Shown: positions 24,640-33,535, counted from the stretch's first letter. The stretch is DNA of 64,000 nt from Nocardioides sp. NBC_00368 (GCF_036090055.1 NZ_CP107970.1:6035001-6099000); one strand, 5' to 3'. The notes: generated from the letters alone by a model not told the origin. Made by a program: numbers and translations.

Positions 24640-25464
24640 CTAGAGCTCCTTCAGCGGGGTCGGGACGGCGGCGTTGGGCTTGGGAGCCGAGGCGTCGTCG
24701 CAGTGGACGTGCCCGGCGTCGAATCCCTGGGCGTGGACGTCGGCGTCGGAGAGGGGAGGGCCGTCGTAGGCCTTGCGCCCGTCACGCATGACGACGGCGC
24801 GGTCGACCAGCGGGGCCAGCGGCCCGAGCTCGTGGGCGACCAGCACGATCGTGGCTCCGTCGGCCTTGAGCCGGCCGAGCGCCTCGGCCAGGGCGTGCTG
24901 GTTGGGCAGATCGACCCCGGCGGTGGGCTCGTCGAGCAGCAGCAGCTCGGGGCGCCCGGCGAGGGCACGCGCGATCAGCACCCGCTGGTGCTGGCCGCCG
25001 GAGAGCTGGGCGACTCCGCGTTGGGCGTACGCATCCATCCCGACCACCTCGAGGGCCGCCCGGATCGCGGCCCGGTCGGCGCTGCGCAGCGGGCGCAGCA
25101 GCTTGCGGTGGGTGAGCCTGCCGGAGGCGACGACCTCCCACACCGAGGCGGGTACGCCGCCGGTGGCCGTGCTCCGCTGCGGCACGTAGCCGACCCGTGA
25201 CCAGTCGTGGAAGCCGGCCAGGGCGCGGCCGAACAGCTCCAGGCGACCGGCCGAGAGCGGGTTGAGCCCGACCAGGGTGCGTACGAGCGTGGACTTGCCG
25301 GAGCCGTTGGCACCCATCAGCGCGACGAACTCACCGCGCCTGACGGTGAGGTCCACCTCGCGCAGGACGGGGCGTCCGGACAGCGCGACATCCCCGCGCA
25401 GGAGCTGCACGGGGACATCGGCGGGGACTGTGCTGTTTCCTGAGCCGGTCCCGGACTTGGTCAC
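24640..25464 (-). CDS. znuC: Zinc ABC transporter ATP-binding protein
   Basis: 274-residue ATPase with Walker A GANGSGKST, signature LSGGQHQRV, Walker B LLLLDEPTAG and a switch His in VLVAHE. GTG 25464 is chosen because it gives the GTGA overlap with the znuA stop; a TTG two codons upstream also exists. The C-terminus has a short His/Asp-containing tail (GHVHCDDAS), again suggesting metal contact. Confidence 0.93.
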   Translation of the reverse strand: MTKSGTGSGNSTVPADVPVQLLRGDVALSGRPVLREVDLTVRRGEFVALMGANGSGKSTLVRTLVGLNPLSAGRLELFGRALAGFHDWSRVGYVPQRSTATGGVPASVWEVVASGRLTHRKLLRPLRSADRAAIRAALEVVGMDAYAQRGVAQLSGGQHQRVLIARALAGRPELLLLDEPTAGVDLPNQHALAEALGRLKADGATIVLVAHELGPLAPLVDRAVVMRDGRKAYDGPPLSDADVHAQGFDAGHVHCDDASAPKPNAAVPTPLKEL

Positions 25465-26462
25465 TGACAACCGTTGGCCGCCTTCAGGGCGTCGAGGTTC
25501 TGGCGCATGAGGGAAAGGTAGTCCTCTCCCTCGGTGTCTGCCGAGAGACCCTCGATCGGGTCGAGCACGGCGCTCTTCAGACCGAGGTCGTCGGCGAGGG
25601 TGTCGGCGAGCGCGGTGCTGACCAGTCGCTCGGAGAAGATCGTGGTCACGCCGTGCTCCTTGGCGTGCTCGCCGATCTCGGCGAGCTGGGCCGGGTTGGG
25701 CTCGGCGTCAGGGGTCAGGCCGGCGATCGGCTCGAACTCCAGACCGTACTTGTCCAGGTAGCCGAAGGCGTCGTGGGAGACCACGACCTCCTTGATCTTG
25801 CACTGCGCCAGGCCGGTCTTGAACTCCTCGTCGACCTTGGTGAGGTCCTCGGTCAGGGCCTTGGCGTTGGCCGCGTAGGTCTCGGCGTTGTCGGGATCGG
25901 CCTTGGCCAGGGCGGCGCGTACGGCCTCGGCGTAGTCGGCCATGAGCGCCGGGTCGTGCCAGAAGTGGGGGTCGAGCTCGCCGTGGTCGTGGGCGTCCTC
26001 GCCCTCCTCGGCGTGGGCGTCCGCGCTCTCCTCGGCGTGGGCGTCCTCCTCCTCGTGGCCGTGCTCGTCCTCGCCCTCCTCGGCGGGACGGAGGTCGACG
26101 GTCTTCTCGACGTCGACCACGGCGCCCTTGACGTCCTGCTCGATGGCGTCGTCGACGGCGGGCTGGAAGCCGTGCTCGGTGAGGATCACGTCGGCACTCT
26201 GCAGCGCCGCGGTCTGGTTGATGCTCAGCTCGAGGTCGTGGGGCTCGACGCCCGGCTTGGTGAGGCCGCTGACCTCGGCGAGGTCACCCCCCACCCGCTC
26301 CGCGACGAACTCCAGCGGGTAGAACGCGGCCGCGACCTGGACCTTCCCCGAGTCGGAGCCGGAGGCGGAGGAACCGGAGTCGTCGGAGAGAGCGGCACAG
26401 CCGGAGGTGAGCAGGAGCGCGCCGGCAGCAAGCAGGCCGGCGGAGCGGGTAGTGGGGGGCAT
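25461..26462 (-). CDS. znuA: Zinc ABC transporter substrate-binding lipoprotein
   Basis: About 333 residues, exported and lipid-anchored (signal peptide ending in LLLTSGC). It is a cluster A-I (ZnuA/TroA) binding protein. Metal ligands include His in KPGVEPHDLE, His in ELDPHFWHDP, His in VVSHDAFGYL and an acidic residue near DPIEG. Between them lies the zinc-specific His/Asp/Glu-rich loop (EDEHGHEEEDAHAEESADAHAEEGEDAHDHGE), unusually long, which supports zinc over manganese. ATG 26462 starts a clean signal peptide; an ATG at 26471 lies inside the Zur box. Confidence 0.92.
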   Translation of the reverse strand: MPPTTRSAGLLAAGALLLTSGCAALSDDSGSSASGSDSGKVQVAAAFYPLEFVAERVGGDLAEVSGLTKPGVEPHDLELSINQTAALQSADVILTEHGFQPAVDDAIEQDVKGAVVDVEKTVDLRPAEEGEDEHGHEEEDAHAEESADAHAEEGEDAHDHGELDPHFWHDPALMADYAEAVRAALAKADPDNAETYAANAKALTEDLTKVDEEFKTGLAQCKIKEVVVSHDAFGYLDKYGLEFEPIAGLTPDAEPNPAQLAEIGEHAKEHGVTTIFSERLVSTALADTLADDLGLKSAVLDPIEGLSADTEGEDYLSLMRQNLDALKAANGCQ

Positions 26463-26499
26463 GAGAACCATTCTCAGCTCAGTTGAGAATGGTTGTCAA
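26462..26499 (-). promoter_or_regulatory. Twin Zur boxes upstream of znuA
   Basis: Two palindromes resemble the actinobacterial Zur box: TGAGAA-CCA-TTCTCA (26462-26476, perfect arms) and TTGAGAATGGTTGTCAA (26483-26499, symmetric at TTGA.AA...TT.TCAA). They are 21 bp apart centre to centre. Both lie at the znuA start and within the last codons and stop of bioD. Confidence 0.8.
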
Positions 26500-27130
26500 T
26501 TCCTTCCGGGATGCCGAAGAGCAGGGGTACGCCGGTCATCCGGGGCAGGTCGATGCGGTTGCACCGTTCGGCCAGCCCTGGGTCGTCCGGCCAGGAGCCG
26601 ATGATCAGCCCGTCGGGCTCGTGCCCGCGGGCGCGCATTGCGGCCACGGTCAGCTCGGTGTGGTTGAGGGTGCCCAGGCCGGCCGCGGTGACGACCACGA
26701 ACGAGGTGGCGACGCCCTCGGCGAGGAGTGCGTCGGCCAGGTCCAGGAGGGTGCCGCCGTCGGTGTCGAGGCGCACCAGCAGACCGCCCGCGCCTTCGAC
26801 GAGGACGAGATCGTTCTCCCTGGTCAGGCCCGCGATCGTGGGAGCGTACGCAGCGACCGCCGGGATCTCGACCCCGGCCCTGCGGGCCGCGGTGTCCGGC
26901 GCCAGCGGCTCCCCGAGCCGGGTCAGCTCGTGGACCTCGATCCCGGTGAGCCGGTGGACCTCGGCGGCGTCGCAGTCGCCGTCGTCGGTGCCGGTCTGGA
27001 CCGGCTTGACGACCGTGACCTTCTCGCCGTTCGTGCGCGCCCGGGAGGCCAGGGTCGCGGTCGCGACCGTCTTGCCCACGCCGGTGTTGGTGCCGGTGAC
27101 GATCACGACCCGGCCGCTCGATTCGGTCAT
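26474..27130 (-). CDS. bioD: Dethiobiotin synthetase
   Basis: 218-residue ATP-dependent enzyme closing the ureido ring of biotin from 7,8-diaminononanoate and CO2. The P-loop-like GTNTGVGKT near residue 13 and the VKPVQTG and VEGAGGLLVRL motifs are typical. The ATG overlaps the bioF stop by four bases. Its final codons double as the znuA Zur operator, constraining both functions. Confidence 0.96.
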   Translation of the reverse strand: MTESSGRVVIVTGTNTGVGKTVATATLASRARTNGEKVTVVKPVQTGTDDGDCDAAEVHRLTGIEVHELTRLGEPLAPDTAARRAGVEIPAVAAYAPTIAGLTRENDLVLVEGAGGLLVRLDTDGGTLLDLADALLAEGVATSFVVVTAAGLGTLNHTELTVAAMRARGHEPDGLIIGSWPDDPGLAERCNRIDLPRMTGVPLLFGIPEGIDNHSQLS

Positions 27131-28245
27131 CGTGCCTCACCCACGATCGTGTCGATGGCCTTGACCGCCCGGTCCCAGTCCTCGTCGGTGACACCCGCTC
27201 CCGCGGTGACCCGCAGCCGGGAGACCCCGTCGGGGACCGACGGTGGACGGAAGCAGCCGACGCGTACGCCCTCGGTGAGCAGGTCCGCCTGTGCGGCGAC
27301 CGCCGCCTCGGGCGAGGGCATCGGCACCGACAGCACCGCGCCGGCGGGCGCCGGCACGCCGAGCGTCGCCGCCAGCCCGGCGACGCGGGCGCGGATGGTC
27401 TCGGCCAGGTCGAAGCGCAACCTGGCGACCCGAGCCGCGGCCAGCGCCGCGGCCGCGGCGGCGGGAGCCAGGCCGGTGTCGAAGATGAACGGCCGGGCGG
27501 TGTTGACCAGGTGGTCGAGGACGGCTCGTGGTCCGAGCACCGCCCCGCCCTGGCTGCCCAGGCTCTTGGAGAGCGTCGCGGTGACCAGCACCTCGGGGCG
27601 ACCGGCGAGACCGTGGCGGTGGACCAGGCCGGGCCCGTGCACGCCGACCCCGTGGGCCTCGTCGACGACCAGCAGCGCGTCGTACGCCGCGCACACGTCG
27701 GCGAGCTCGGCCAGCGGTGCCTCGTCGCCGAGCACCGAGTAGACCGACTCGGCGAGCACGAGGCTGCGGACACCGGGCCGAGCGGCCAGCGCCGCCTGTA
27801 CCGCGGCCACGTTGTTGTGCGGCACGACCGTGAGCTGGGCCCGGGAGAGCCTGACCGCGTCGATCAGCGAGGCGTGGATGTGTGCGTCGGAGACGACATG
27901 GGCGTTCCGGTCGGCCAGGGCGCCGACGACGGAGAGGTTGGCGTGGTAGCCGGTCGAGAAGGTCAGCGCGCCCGGCTGCCCGAGCCAGTCGGCGAGCTCG
28001 TCCTCGAGCTCTCCGTGCAGCGTCAAGGTGCCCGTGACCAGCCGGGACGCCCCCGCGCCGCCGCCCCAGAGCATCGCCGCGTCGGCCGCGGCGCGACGTA
28101 CGTCCGGGTGTCTCGACAGGCCCAGGTAGTCGTTGCCGGCCAGGTCGACGACGCTGTCGTCAGGCCCGCGCGGCCGTAGCCGCCGGGTCAGCCCGGCCTC
28201 CTCCCGAGCGGCGGCCGCCTCGTCCAGCCAGCTCTGCCAGCCCAT
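27127..28245 (-). CDS. bioF: 8-amino-7-oxononanoate synthase
   Basis: 372-residue PLP enzyme condensing pimeloyl thioester with alanine. The PLP lysine is in TATLSKSLGSQGG. Other conserved parts are DLAGNDYLGLS near the N-terminus and DEAHGVGVHG. ATG 28245 is selected since it starts one base after the bioA stop; upstream in-frame codons lie inside bioA. The gene order bioB-bioA-bioF-bioD runs right to left with overlaps or one-base gaps throughout. Confidence 0.95.
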   Translation of the reverse strand: MGWQSWLDEAAAAREEAGLTRRLRPRGPDDSVVDLAGNDYLGLSRHPDVRRAAADAAMLWGGGAGASRLVTGTLTLHGELEDELADWLGQPGALTFSTGYHANLSVVGALADRNAHVVSDAHIHASLIDAVRLSRAQLTVVPHNNVAAVQAALAARPGVRSLVLAESVYSVLGDEAPLAELADVCAAYDALLVVDEAHGVGVHGPGLVHRHGLAGRPEVLVTATLSKSLGSQGGAVLGPRAVLDHLVNTARPFIFDTGLAPAAAAAALAAARVARLRFDLAETIRARVAGLAATLGVPAPAGAVLSVPMPSPEAAVAAQADLLTEGVRVGCFRPPSVPDGVSRLRVTAGAGVTDEDWDRAVKAIDTIVGEAR

Positions 28246-28246
28246 C

Positions 28247-29557
28247 TCAGGCCACCTCCGCGGCCGCTGCGACGGCTCGGCAGATGTGGGCGAGGTCGTC
28301 CGCACCGGTGACGTAGGGCGGCATGGTGTAGATCAGGTCGCGGAACGGCCGGATCCAGACACCTTCGCGCAGCGCGGCGTCGGTCGCCTTCGCGACATCG
28401 ACGGGGTGGTCGAGCTGGACCACGCCGATGGCGCCGAGGACGCGTACGTCGCTCACACCCGGCAGGTCAGAGAGTGGGGAGAGGCCGGTCGAGAGTGCGC
28501 CGGAGACCCGGGCCACGTCCTGCTGCCAGCCCCGTGCGGTCAGCAGGTCGAGCGAGGCCAGAGCCACCGAGCAGGCGAGCGGGTTGCCCATGAAGGTCGG
28601 CCCGTGCATCAGCACGCCCGACTCGCTGCGCGAGATGGCGTGCGCGACCTCGGAGGTGGTCACCACCGCGGCCAGGGTCATGTAGCCGCCCGTCAGCGCC
28701 TTGCCGAGGCAGAGGATGTCGGGCGTGACCTGCGAGGACACGAAGAGATCGCCGGTGCGGCCGAATCCGGTGGCGATCTCGTCGAAGATCAGCACCAGCC
28801 CGTGCTCGTCGGCGATCTCGCGGAGCACGACCAGGCAGCGGTCGTCGTAGACCCACATCCCGCCGGCGCCCTGGAGGCGTGGCTCGAGGATGATCCCGGC
28901 GAGCTCGTCGGCATGGTCGGCCGCCAGGCGGCGTACGCCTTCTGCCCACGCTTCCACGTCCCCGCCCGGGGCCGGGGGACGCTCGGCGAAGACCTGCGGT
29001 GCCAGGACCTCGGTGAACATCGAGTGCATCCCGCCGACCGGGTCGCACGTGCTCATGCAGCCGAAGGTGTCGCCGTGGTAGCCGCCGCGCACGGTCAACA
29101 GCCGGGTACGGTCCGGGCGCCCGCGGCCGCGCTGGGACTGCAGCGCCATCTTGATCGCGACCTCGACGCTCACCGAGCCCGAGTCGGCCAGGAAGACGTG
29201 CTGCAGCGGCTCGGGGGTGATCTCCACGAGCCGCCGGGCGAGGTCGATCGCGGGGGCGTGGGTCAGGCCGCCGAACATCACGTGCGCCATCCGGCCGGCC
29301 TGGTCGGAGAGCGCGGCGTCCAGCTCGGGCACCCGGTAGCCGTGGATCGCCGACCACCACGACGACATCGCGTCGACGATCTCGAGGCGCTCGCCGTCGT
29401 GGTCGGAGAGGTGGAGACGTACCCCCTCGGCGCCGGTGACGAGCCGCACCGGCGCCGGGTCGGTCATCGAGGTGTACGGGTGCCAGAGATGCTCGCGGTC
29501 GAACGCGAGCAGGTCGGACGCGCTCCCGAGGTTCCGATCAAGCGTTGGCAGCGACAT
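28247..29557 (-). CDS. bioA: Adenosylmethionine-8-amino-7-oxononanoate aminotransferase
   Basis: 436-residue class III PLP aminotransferase using SAM as amino donor to make 7,8-diaminononanoate. Motifs are HLWHPYTSM, the phosphate-binding ADSGSVSVEVAIKMA, LIFDEIATGFGRTG, and the PLP lysine in DILCLGKALTGGYM. ATG 29557 overlaps the bioB 3' end by 20 bases; a GTG at 29572 is possible. Confidence 0.95.
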   Translation of the reverse strand: MSLPTLDRNLGSASDLLAFDREHLWHPYTSMTDPAPVRLVTGAEGVRLHLSDHDGERLEIVDAMSSWWSAIHGYRVPELDAALSDQAGRMAHVMFGGLTHAPAIDLARRLVEITPEPLQHVFLADSGSVSVEVAIKMALQSQRGRGRPDRTRLLTVRGGYHGDTFGCMSTCDPVGGMHSMFTEVLAPQVFAERPPAPGGDVEAWAEGVRRLAADHADELAGIILEPRLQGAGGMWVYDDRCLVVLREIADEHGLVLIFDEIATGFGRTGDLFVSSQVTPDILCLGKALTGGYMTLAAVVTTSEVAHAISRSESGVLMHGPTFMGNPLACSVALASLDLLTARGWQQDVARVSGALSTGLSPLSDLPGVSDVRVLGAIGVVQLDHPVDVAKATDAALREGVWIRPFRDLIYTMPPYVTGADDLAHICRAVAAAAEVA

Positions 29558-30707
29558 CGGTTCCCGCTCCACGACGCCGGATCACCGGGCCGTCCTGCTC
29601 GTCGTGACCGCCGCAGGCCCCGGCCGAGCCGCAGCCGTCGCCGCAGCTGCTGCCGCAGCCACCGGTCAACACCCGACCGGCCGCCTTGGCGCGGTGCTCC
29701 TCGATCAGCTCGCCGAAGGCGGTCTCGTCCATGCCGAGGATGATGAAGCCGTTGTCACGCAGCATCTCCAGGTCGGCCAGTGCGTCCTGACCCTCGGAGG
29801 TCAGGTAGTCGCCGAGGAAGATCGAGTTGGCGACCTGCAGTGCGGTGGCCTGAAGCGAGCGCAGGTGCATCTCGCGGCCGCCGGCGATCCGGATCTCCTT
29901 GTCCGGGCAGACGAACCGCGCCATCGCCAGGATCTTCACGCAGCGCGTGGGGGAGAGCTCCCAGGTGTTCTCGTACGGCGTCCCGTCGAACGGCATCAGG
30001 AAGTTCACCGGAATCGAGTCTGCGTCGAGCTCCTTGAGCGCGAAGAGCGCCTCGACGAGCTGCTCGTCGGTCTCGCCCAGACCCGCGATCAGGCCCGAGC
30101 ACGGCGAGAGGCCGGCCTCCTTGGCCTTGCCGATGGTGTCGACGCGGTCCTCGTAGGTGTGGGTCTGGACGATGTTGTCGTGGTTGGACTCGGCGGTGTT
30201 GATGTTGTGGTTGTACGCATCCACCCCAGCTGCCTTGAGCCGCTCGGCCTGCCCGCCCTTGAGCAGCCCGAGGCAGGCGCACACCTCGACGCCCTCGTGA
30301 GCGTCCTTCAGGGCCGAGGTCATCTCGACGACCTTGTCGATGTCGCGGTCCGAGGGCCCGCGGCCCGAGGAGACCATGCAGACCCGGGTGGCGCCGCCGC
30401 GCAGCCCGGCGCCGGCCTGCTCGAGGGTCTCGTCCTTGGACAGCCAGGAGTACTTCAGCACCGGCGCCTGCGACCCGAGCGCCTGGCTGCAGTAGTTGCA
30501 GTTCTCCGGGCAGAGGCCGGACTTGAGGTTGACCAGGTAGTTCACCTTCACGGTGTTGCCGAAGTGCTCGCGCCGCAGTCGCCCCGCCGCGGCGACGACG
30601 CTCATCAGCTCCGTGTCGGACGTACGCAGCACCGCCAGCGCGTCGTCGGCGGTCGCGGCCCCGCCGGACAGGATCCGGTCGGCTAGCTGGTCGAAGGCTG
30701 TCGTCAT
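29538..30707 (-). CDS. bioB: Biotin synthase
   Basis: 389-residue radical-SAM enzyme inserting sulfur into dethiobiotin. The [4Fe-4S] triad is in GLCPENCNYCSQ, and the residues for the auxiliary cluster are spread over the barrel. The C-terminus has an unusual Cys/Gly-rich tail (GGCGSSCGDGCGSAGACGG) then a basic end, adding about 45 residues to the core and possibly binding metal. It is the first gene of the biotin operon, with GAGGAGA upstream and two BioQ-type operators 28-55 bases before the start. Confidence 0.95.
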   Translation of the reverse strand: MTTAFDQLADRILSGGAATADDALAVLRTSDTELMSVVAAAGRLRREHFGNTVKVNYLVNLKSGLCPENCNYCSQALGSQAPVLKYSWLSKDETLEQAGAGLRGGATRVCMVSSGRGPSDRDIDKVVEMTSALKDAHEGVEVCACLGLLKGGQAERLKAAGVDAYNHNINTAESNHDNIVQTHTYEDRVDTIGKAKEAGLSPCSGLIAGLGETDEQLVEALFALKELDADSIPVNFLMPFDGTPYENTWELSPTRCVKILAMARFVCPDKEIRIAGGREMHLRSLQATALQVANSIFLGDYLTSEGQDALADLEMLRDNGFIILGMDETAFGELIEEHRAKAAGRVLTGGCGSSCGDGCGSAGACGGHDEQDGPVIRRRGAGTDVAANA

Positions 30708-30734
30708 GCGGGGCGTCTCCTCGGGATGGCTACC

Positions 30735-30762
30735 TGAACGTCGTTCAGTTGAACGGTGTTCA
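30735..30762 (-). promoter_or_regulatory. Two BioQ-type operators
   Basis: TGAAC-GTC-GTTCA (30735-30747) and TGAAC-GGT-GTTCA (30750-30762) both match exactly the TGAAC-N3-GTTCA motif of BioQ, the TetR-family biotin repressor of Corynebacterium and Mycobacterium. They are 15 bp apart. No bioQ gene is found in the window. Confidence 0.82.
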
Positions 30763-30826
30763 GGTTAGATCCGGTGGTCGGGCTTGTCGAGACCAGTGCC
30801 CGGATCGGGTCTTGCGGCGCGTTGTC

Positions 30827-30832
30827 TAGGAT
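30827..30832 (+). promoter_or_regulatory. -10 element TAGGAT of a leaderless promoter
   Basis: TAGGAT lies six bases before the GTG of the hydrolase gene at 30839, with no ribosome site. Confidence 0.45.
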
Positions 30833-30838
30833 CGGCGC

Positions 30839-32077
30839 GTGCACATCGAGACGATCCCCGGACTGGTCCTGATCGAGCACGAGATCGAGGTGCCGTTGGA
30901 CCATCTCGGTGGCGGGTCCGAGACGCTGACCCTCTTCGCCCGCGAGGTGCGTCGTCCGGGCGATCGCGACGACCGCGACGCGCTGCTCTTCCTCCAGGGC
31001 GGCCCGGGCGGGGAGAGCCCGCGCCCGATCGACCTTCCGATGGTGCCGGGATGGCTGGAGCGGGCGCTCAAGGACTACCGGCTGATCCTGCTCGACCAGC
31101 GGGGGACCGGGCGGTCTACGCCCCTCACCGCGATGACCGGGATGAGCCCGCAGTCGCAGGCTGACTACCTGTCCCACTTCCGCGCCGACTCGATCGTCGA
31201 GGACGCCGAGCTCCTCCGGCACCACCTGGGCATCTCCCGGTGGTCGCTGCTGGGACAGTCCTTCGGTGGCTTCTGCTCTCTGCGCTACCTCTCGGCCCAC
31301 CCCGAGTCGCTGCGCGAGGTGCTGTTCACCGGGGGAGTGCCGCCGGTCGGCCTGCCCGTCGACGAGATCTACGCGGCGACCTTCGCCCGCACGATCGAGC
31401 TCACCGAGCGCCACTACGCCAGGTTTCCTCGGGACCGCGACCGGATGCGCGCGCTGGTCGAGCGCTGCGACGCCGGCGAGATCCGGCTCCCGCACGGTGG
31501 CCCGCTCTCCTCCCGCCAGGCGCGGTCCCTCGGCAACCGGCTCGGCATGACCGGCGGCTCCGAGCAGATCCACTACCTCCTCGAGCGCGACCCGGCGGGC
31601 CTGGGGTTCGGGCACGAGGTCGCCTCCCTGCTGCCGTTCAGCGGCCACTCGCCGCTCTACGTACTCATCCACGAGGCGTGCTACGCCGACGGCCAGGCGA
31701 CCCGCTGGGCCTCCGCGCGGGTCCAGCCCGCGGCGTACGAGGAGGACCCGACCCTGTTCACCGCCGAGCACCTCTTCCCGTGGCATCTCACCGAGGACCC
31801 GCTCCTGGCGCCGTTCGCCGAGGCGGCGGATCTCCTCGCCGAGCGGGAGTGGCCGAGCCTCTACGACCCGAGCGCGCTCGCCGCCGTCGATGTCCCGTGC
31901 GCCGCGGCGGTCTACTACGACGACCCCTACGTCCTGCGCGAGCACTCGCTGGCCACCGCCGAGCTGGTCCCCACCCTGCGCCCGTGGATCACCAACGCCC
32001 ATCTCCACAACGGCGTCCAGGTCGCCCCCGACGAGGTCCTGGACCGCCTCATCGGCATGGTCCGCGGGCGGGTCTGA
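30839..32077 (+). CDS. Alpha/beta hydrolase, proline iminopeptidase-like (S33)
   Basis: 412-residue cytoplasmic hydrolase. The oxyanion motif LQGGPGGESPR is typical of S33 peptidases. The nucleophile is in LLGQSFGGFCSL, and the final His is likely in ITNAHLHNG. The product could cleave N-terminal proline or another small peptide/ester bond; the substrate is unproven. The GTG start follows a leaderless -10 and is divergent from bioB, sharing the intergenic region with the BioQ operators. Confidence 0.88.
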   Translation: MHIETIPGLVLIEHEIEVPLDHLGGGSETLTLFAREVRRPGDRDDRDALLFLQGGPGGESPRPIDLPMVPGWLERALKDYRLILLDQRGTGRSTPLTAMTGMSPQSQADYLSHFRADSIVEDAELLRHHLGISRWSLLGQSFGGFCSLRYLSAHPESLREVLFTGGVPPVGLPVDEIYAATFARTIELTERHYARFPRDRDRMRALVERCDAGEIRLPHGGPLSSRQARSLGNRLGMTGGSEQIHYLLERDPAGLGFGHEVASLLPFSGHSPLYVLIHEACYADGQATRWASARVQPAAYEEDPTLFTAEHLFPWHLTEDPLLAPFAEAADLLAEREWPSLYDPSALAAVDVPCAAAVYYDDPYVLREHSLATAELVPTLRPWITNAHLHNGVQVAPDEVLDRLIGMVRGRV

Positions 32078-32082
32078 CCGCC

Positions 32083-32553
32083 ATGAACCTTCCTGTGGCG
32101 GTCATCCGCACCACGTCTTTCGCGCTCACCATGGCGCTCGGCGCTCTCGCCTATCCGCTGCTCGCCGCGTTGGCCTACGTCGGCCTCCTGGTCGCCTCCG
32201 CGGTCGGCGACCTCGGGCTCGGTGGCCCGCTGGCCGGTCCGGTGCTGGTGCTGCTCGGTGCGCTCGCCGGCGTCGTCTGCGTCGCGATCGGAGCGCCTGC
32301 CGCGATCGCCGCCCGGGTCCTGGGCGGCGGCAGGGGCGTCCTCGCGGGGGCCGCCGTCCTGATCGCTCTCGCAGGAGGCGCCACCTGGCTCGCGTGGTTG
32401 GTGTTCGACCTGGCGGGCCGGCCGTGGGCCGTCGCCGCCGCCCTGATCGCGGCCTCCGCGCCGGCCGCCCTGATCCTCGCGCTCTCCGACACCGTCGCCG
32501 GCCGGGTCACGCGCCTACCCGCACGGACCCCGGCCTCTGCCGGTCACGCCTGA
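32083..32553 (+). CDS. Small multi-pass membrane protein
   Basis: 156-residue protein with about four hydrophobic helices (Ala/Leu/Val-rich throughout) and a short basic C-terminus. No family recognised. ATG 32083 lies five bases after the hydrolase stop, so it is probably co-transcribed with it. The frame stays open upstream inside the hydrolase gene, which I treat as read-through. Confidence 0.7.
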   Translation: MNLPVAVIRTTSFALTMALGALAYPLLAALAYVGLLVASAVGDLGLGGPLAGPVLVLLGALAGVVCVAIGAPAAIAARVLGGGRGVLAGAAVLIALAGGATWLAWLVFDLAGRPWAVAAALIAASAPAALILALSDTVAGRVTRLPARTPASAGHA

Positions 32554-32577
32554 GCCGGACCTGTCAGACTCTTGTCC

Positions 32578-33123
32578 GTGGGCATCGAGGTGACGGCGTA
32601 CGACCCCGGTTGGCCGATCCGGTTCGAGGAGGTCGCCGAGACCCTGAGGAGGGCCCTGACCGACGGACCGGAGGCGAGGGTCGAGCACGTCGGCTCGACA
32701 TCGGTCCCCGGCCTCGCGGCCAAACCCATCCTCGACATCGACGTGATCGTCGCGCCGGAGGACGTCCCCGCAGCGGTCAAGGCGCTCGTACGCATCGGCT
32801 ACCGGCACCGGGGCGATCTCGGCGTCGTCGGCCGCGAGGCCTTCTTCGCGCCCGACGACGACCCGGTGCGCCACGTCTACGTCTGCGCCGCGGGCACGCT
32901 CAACGTACGCAACCACCTCGCCGTCCGTGAGGTCCTGCGCAGCCGAGACGATCTCCGCGACGAGTACGCCGCGGTGAAGCTCGCCCTGGCCGCCGACCCG
33001 GACATGGACATCGACACCTACCTCGCCCGCAAGTCCGACGTCCTCCAGAAGATCCTGGCCGTCTCCGACCTGACCGACGCCGAACGCCGCCAGATCCTCT
33101 CCCTCAACGACCCGAGCCGCTGA
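32578..33123 (+). CDS. GrpB/UPF0157 nucleotidyltransferase-fold protein
   Basis: 181-residue GrpB-family protein. It has the signature start EVTAYDPGWPIRFEEVAETL, the nucleotidyltransferase-like VEHVGSTSVPGLAAKPILDIDVIV near residue 35-60, and the DEYAAVKLALA segment near the end. Family function is uncertain; some members resemble dephospho-CoA kinase fusions. GTG 32578 is preferred: CAGACT lies seven bases before it in a leaderless arrangement. Confidence 0.88.
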   Translation: MGIEVTAYDPGWPIRFEEVAETLRRALTDGPEARVEHVGSTSVPGLAAKPILDIDVIVAPEDVPAAVKALVRIGYRHRGDLGVVGREAFFAPDDDPVRHVYVCAAGTLNVRNHLAVREVLRSRDDLRDEYAAVKLALAADPDMDIDTYLARKSDVLQKILAVSDLTDAERRQILSLNDPSR

Positions 33124-33161
33124 CGCCCCTGCGACCCGCACGGCGACATGACCGTGTGCAG

Positions 33162-33506
33162 TCAGAGGCGAAGGGCATGGGCAGCCATCCGGTAGGCGAC
33201 GGCGGCTGCCTCGGGGTCGTGCAGCGAATCGTCGACGAGGGCCACCTCGGCGTGGGCGCGGATGCTCTCGGCAGGGTCGGCGGCGATCAGGTCGGCGCAG
33301 AGGCCGGCGACCACGCTGGCGGAGTCGTGGTCGTCGAGCTCGTCGAGGACGTTGCCGAGGTCGAGCAGCATCGCGGCCTCCTCGAAGATCTCGCGCAGGG
33401 TTTCCTCGTCGACGTCGACCTCGGGGCGTGCCGCTGCGACGCCGGCCAACTCGAGGATCGGTGCGAGCCGGGGATCGAGGTCTTGCATCGCCATGGTGCC
33501 CAGCAT
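33162..33506 (-). CDS. Hypothetical acidic helical protein
   Basis: Up to 114 residues, rich in Ala, Asp and Glu (VDVDEETLREIFEEAAMLLDLGNVLDELDDHDS...), with no family I recognise. It is probably cytoplasmic and all-helical. Starts at 33506 (after GGGGGAT), 33494 and 33488 are all possible. It lies 29 bases after the downstream end of the SCO6745-like gene on the same strand. Confidence 0.65.
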   Translation of the reverse strand: MLGTMAMQDLDPRLAPILELAGVAAARPEVDVDEETLREIFEEAAMLLDLGNVLDELDDHDSASVVAGLCADLIAADPAESIRAHAEVALVDDSLHDPEAAAVAYRMAAHALRL

Positions 33507-33535
33507 GATCCCCCGGATTCCGGTCGGCAACGGGG

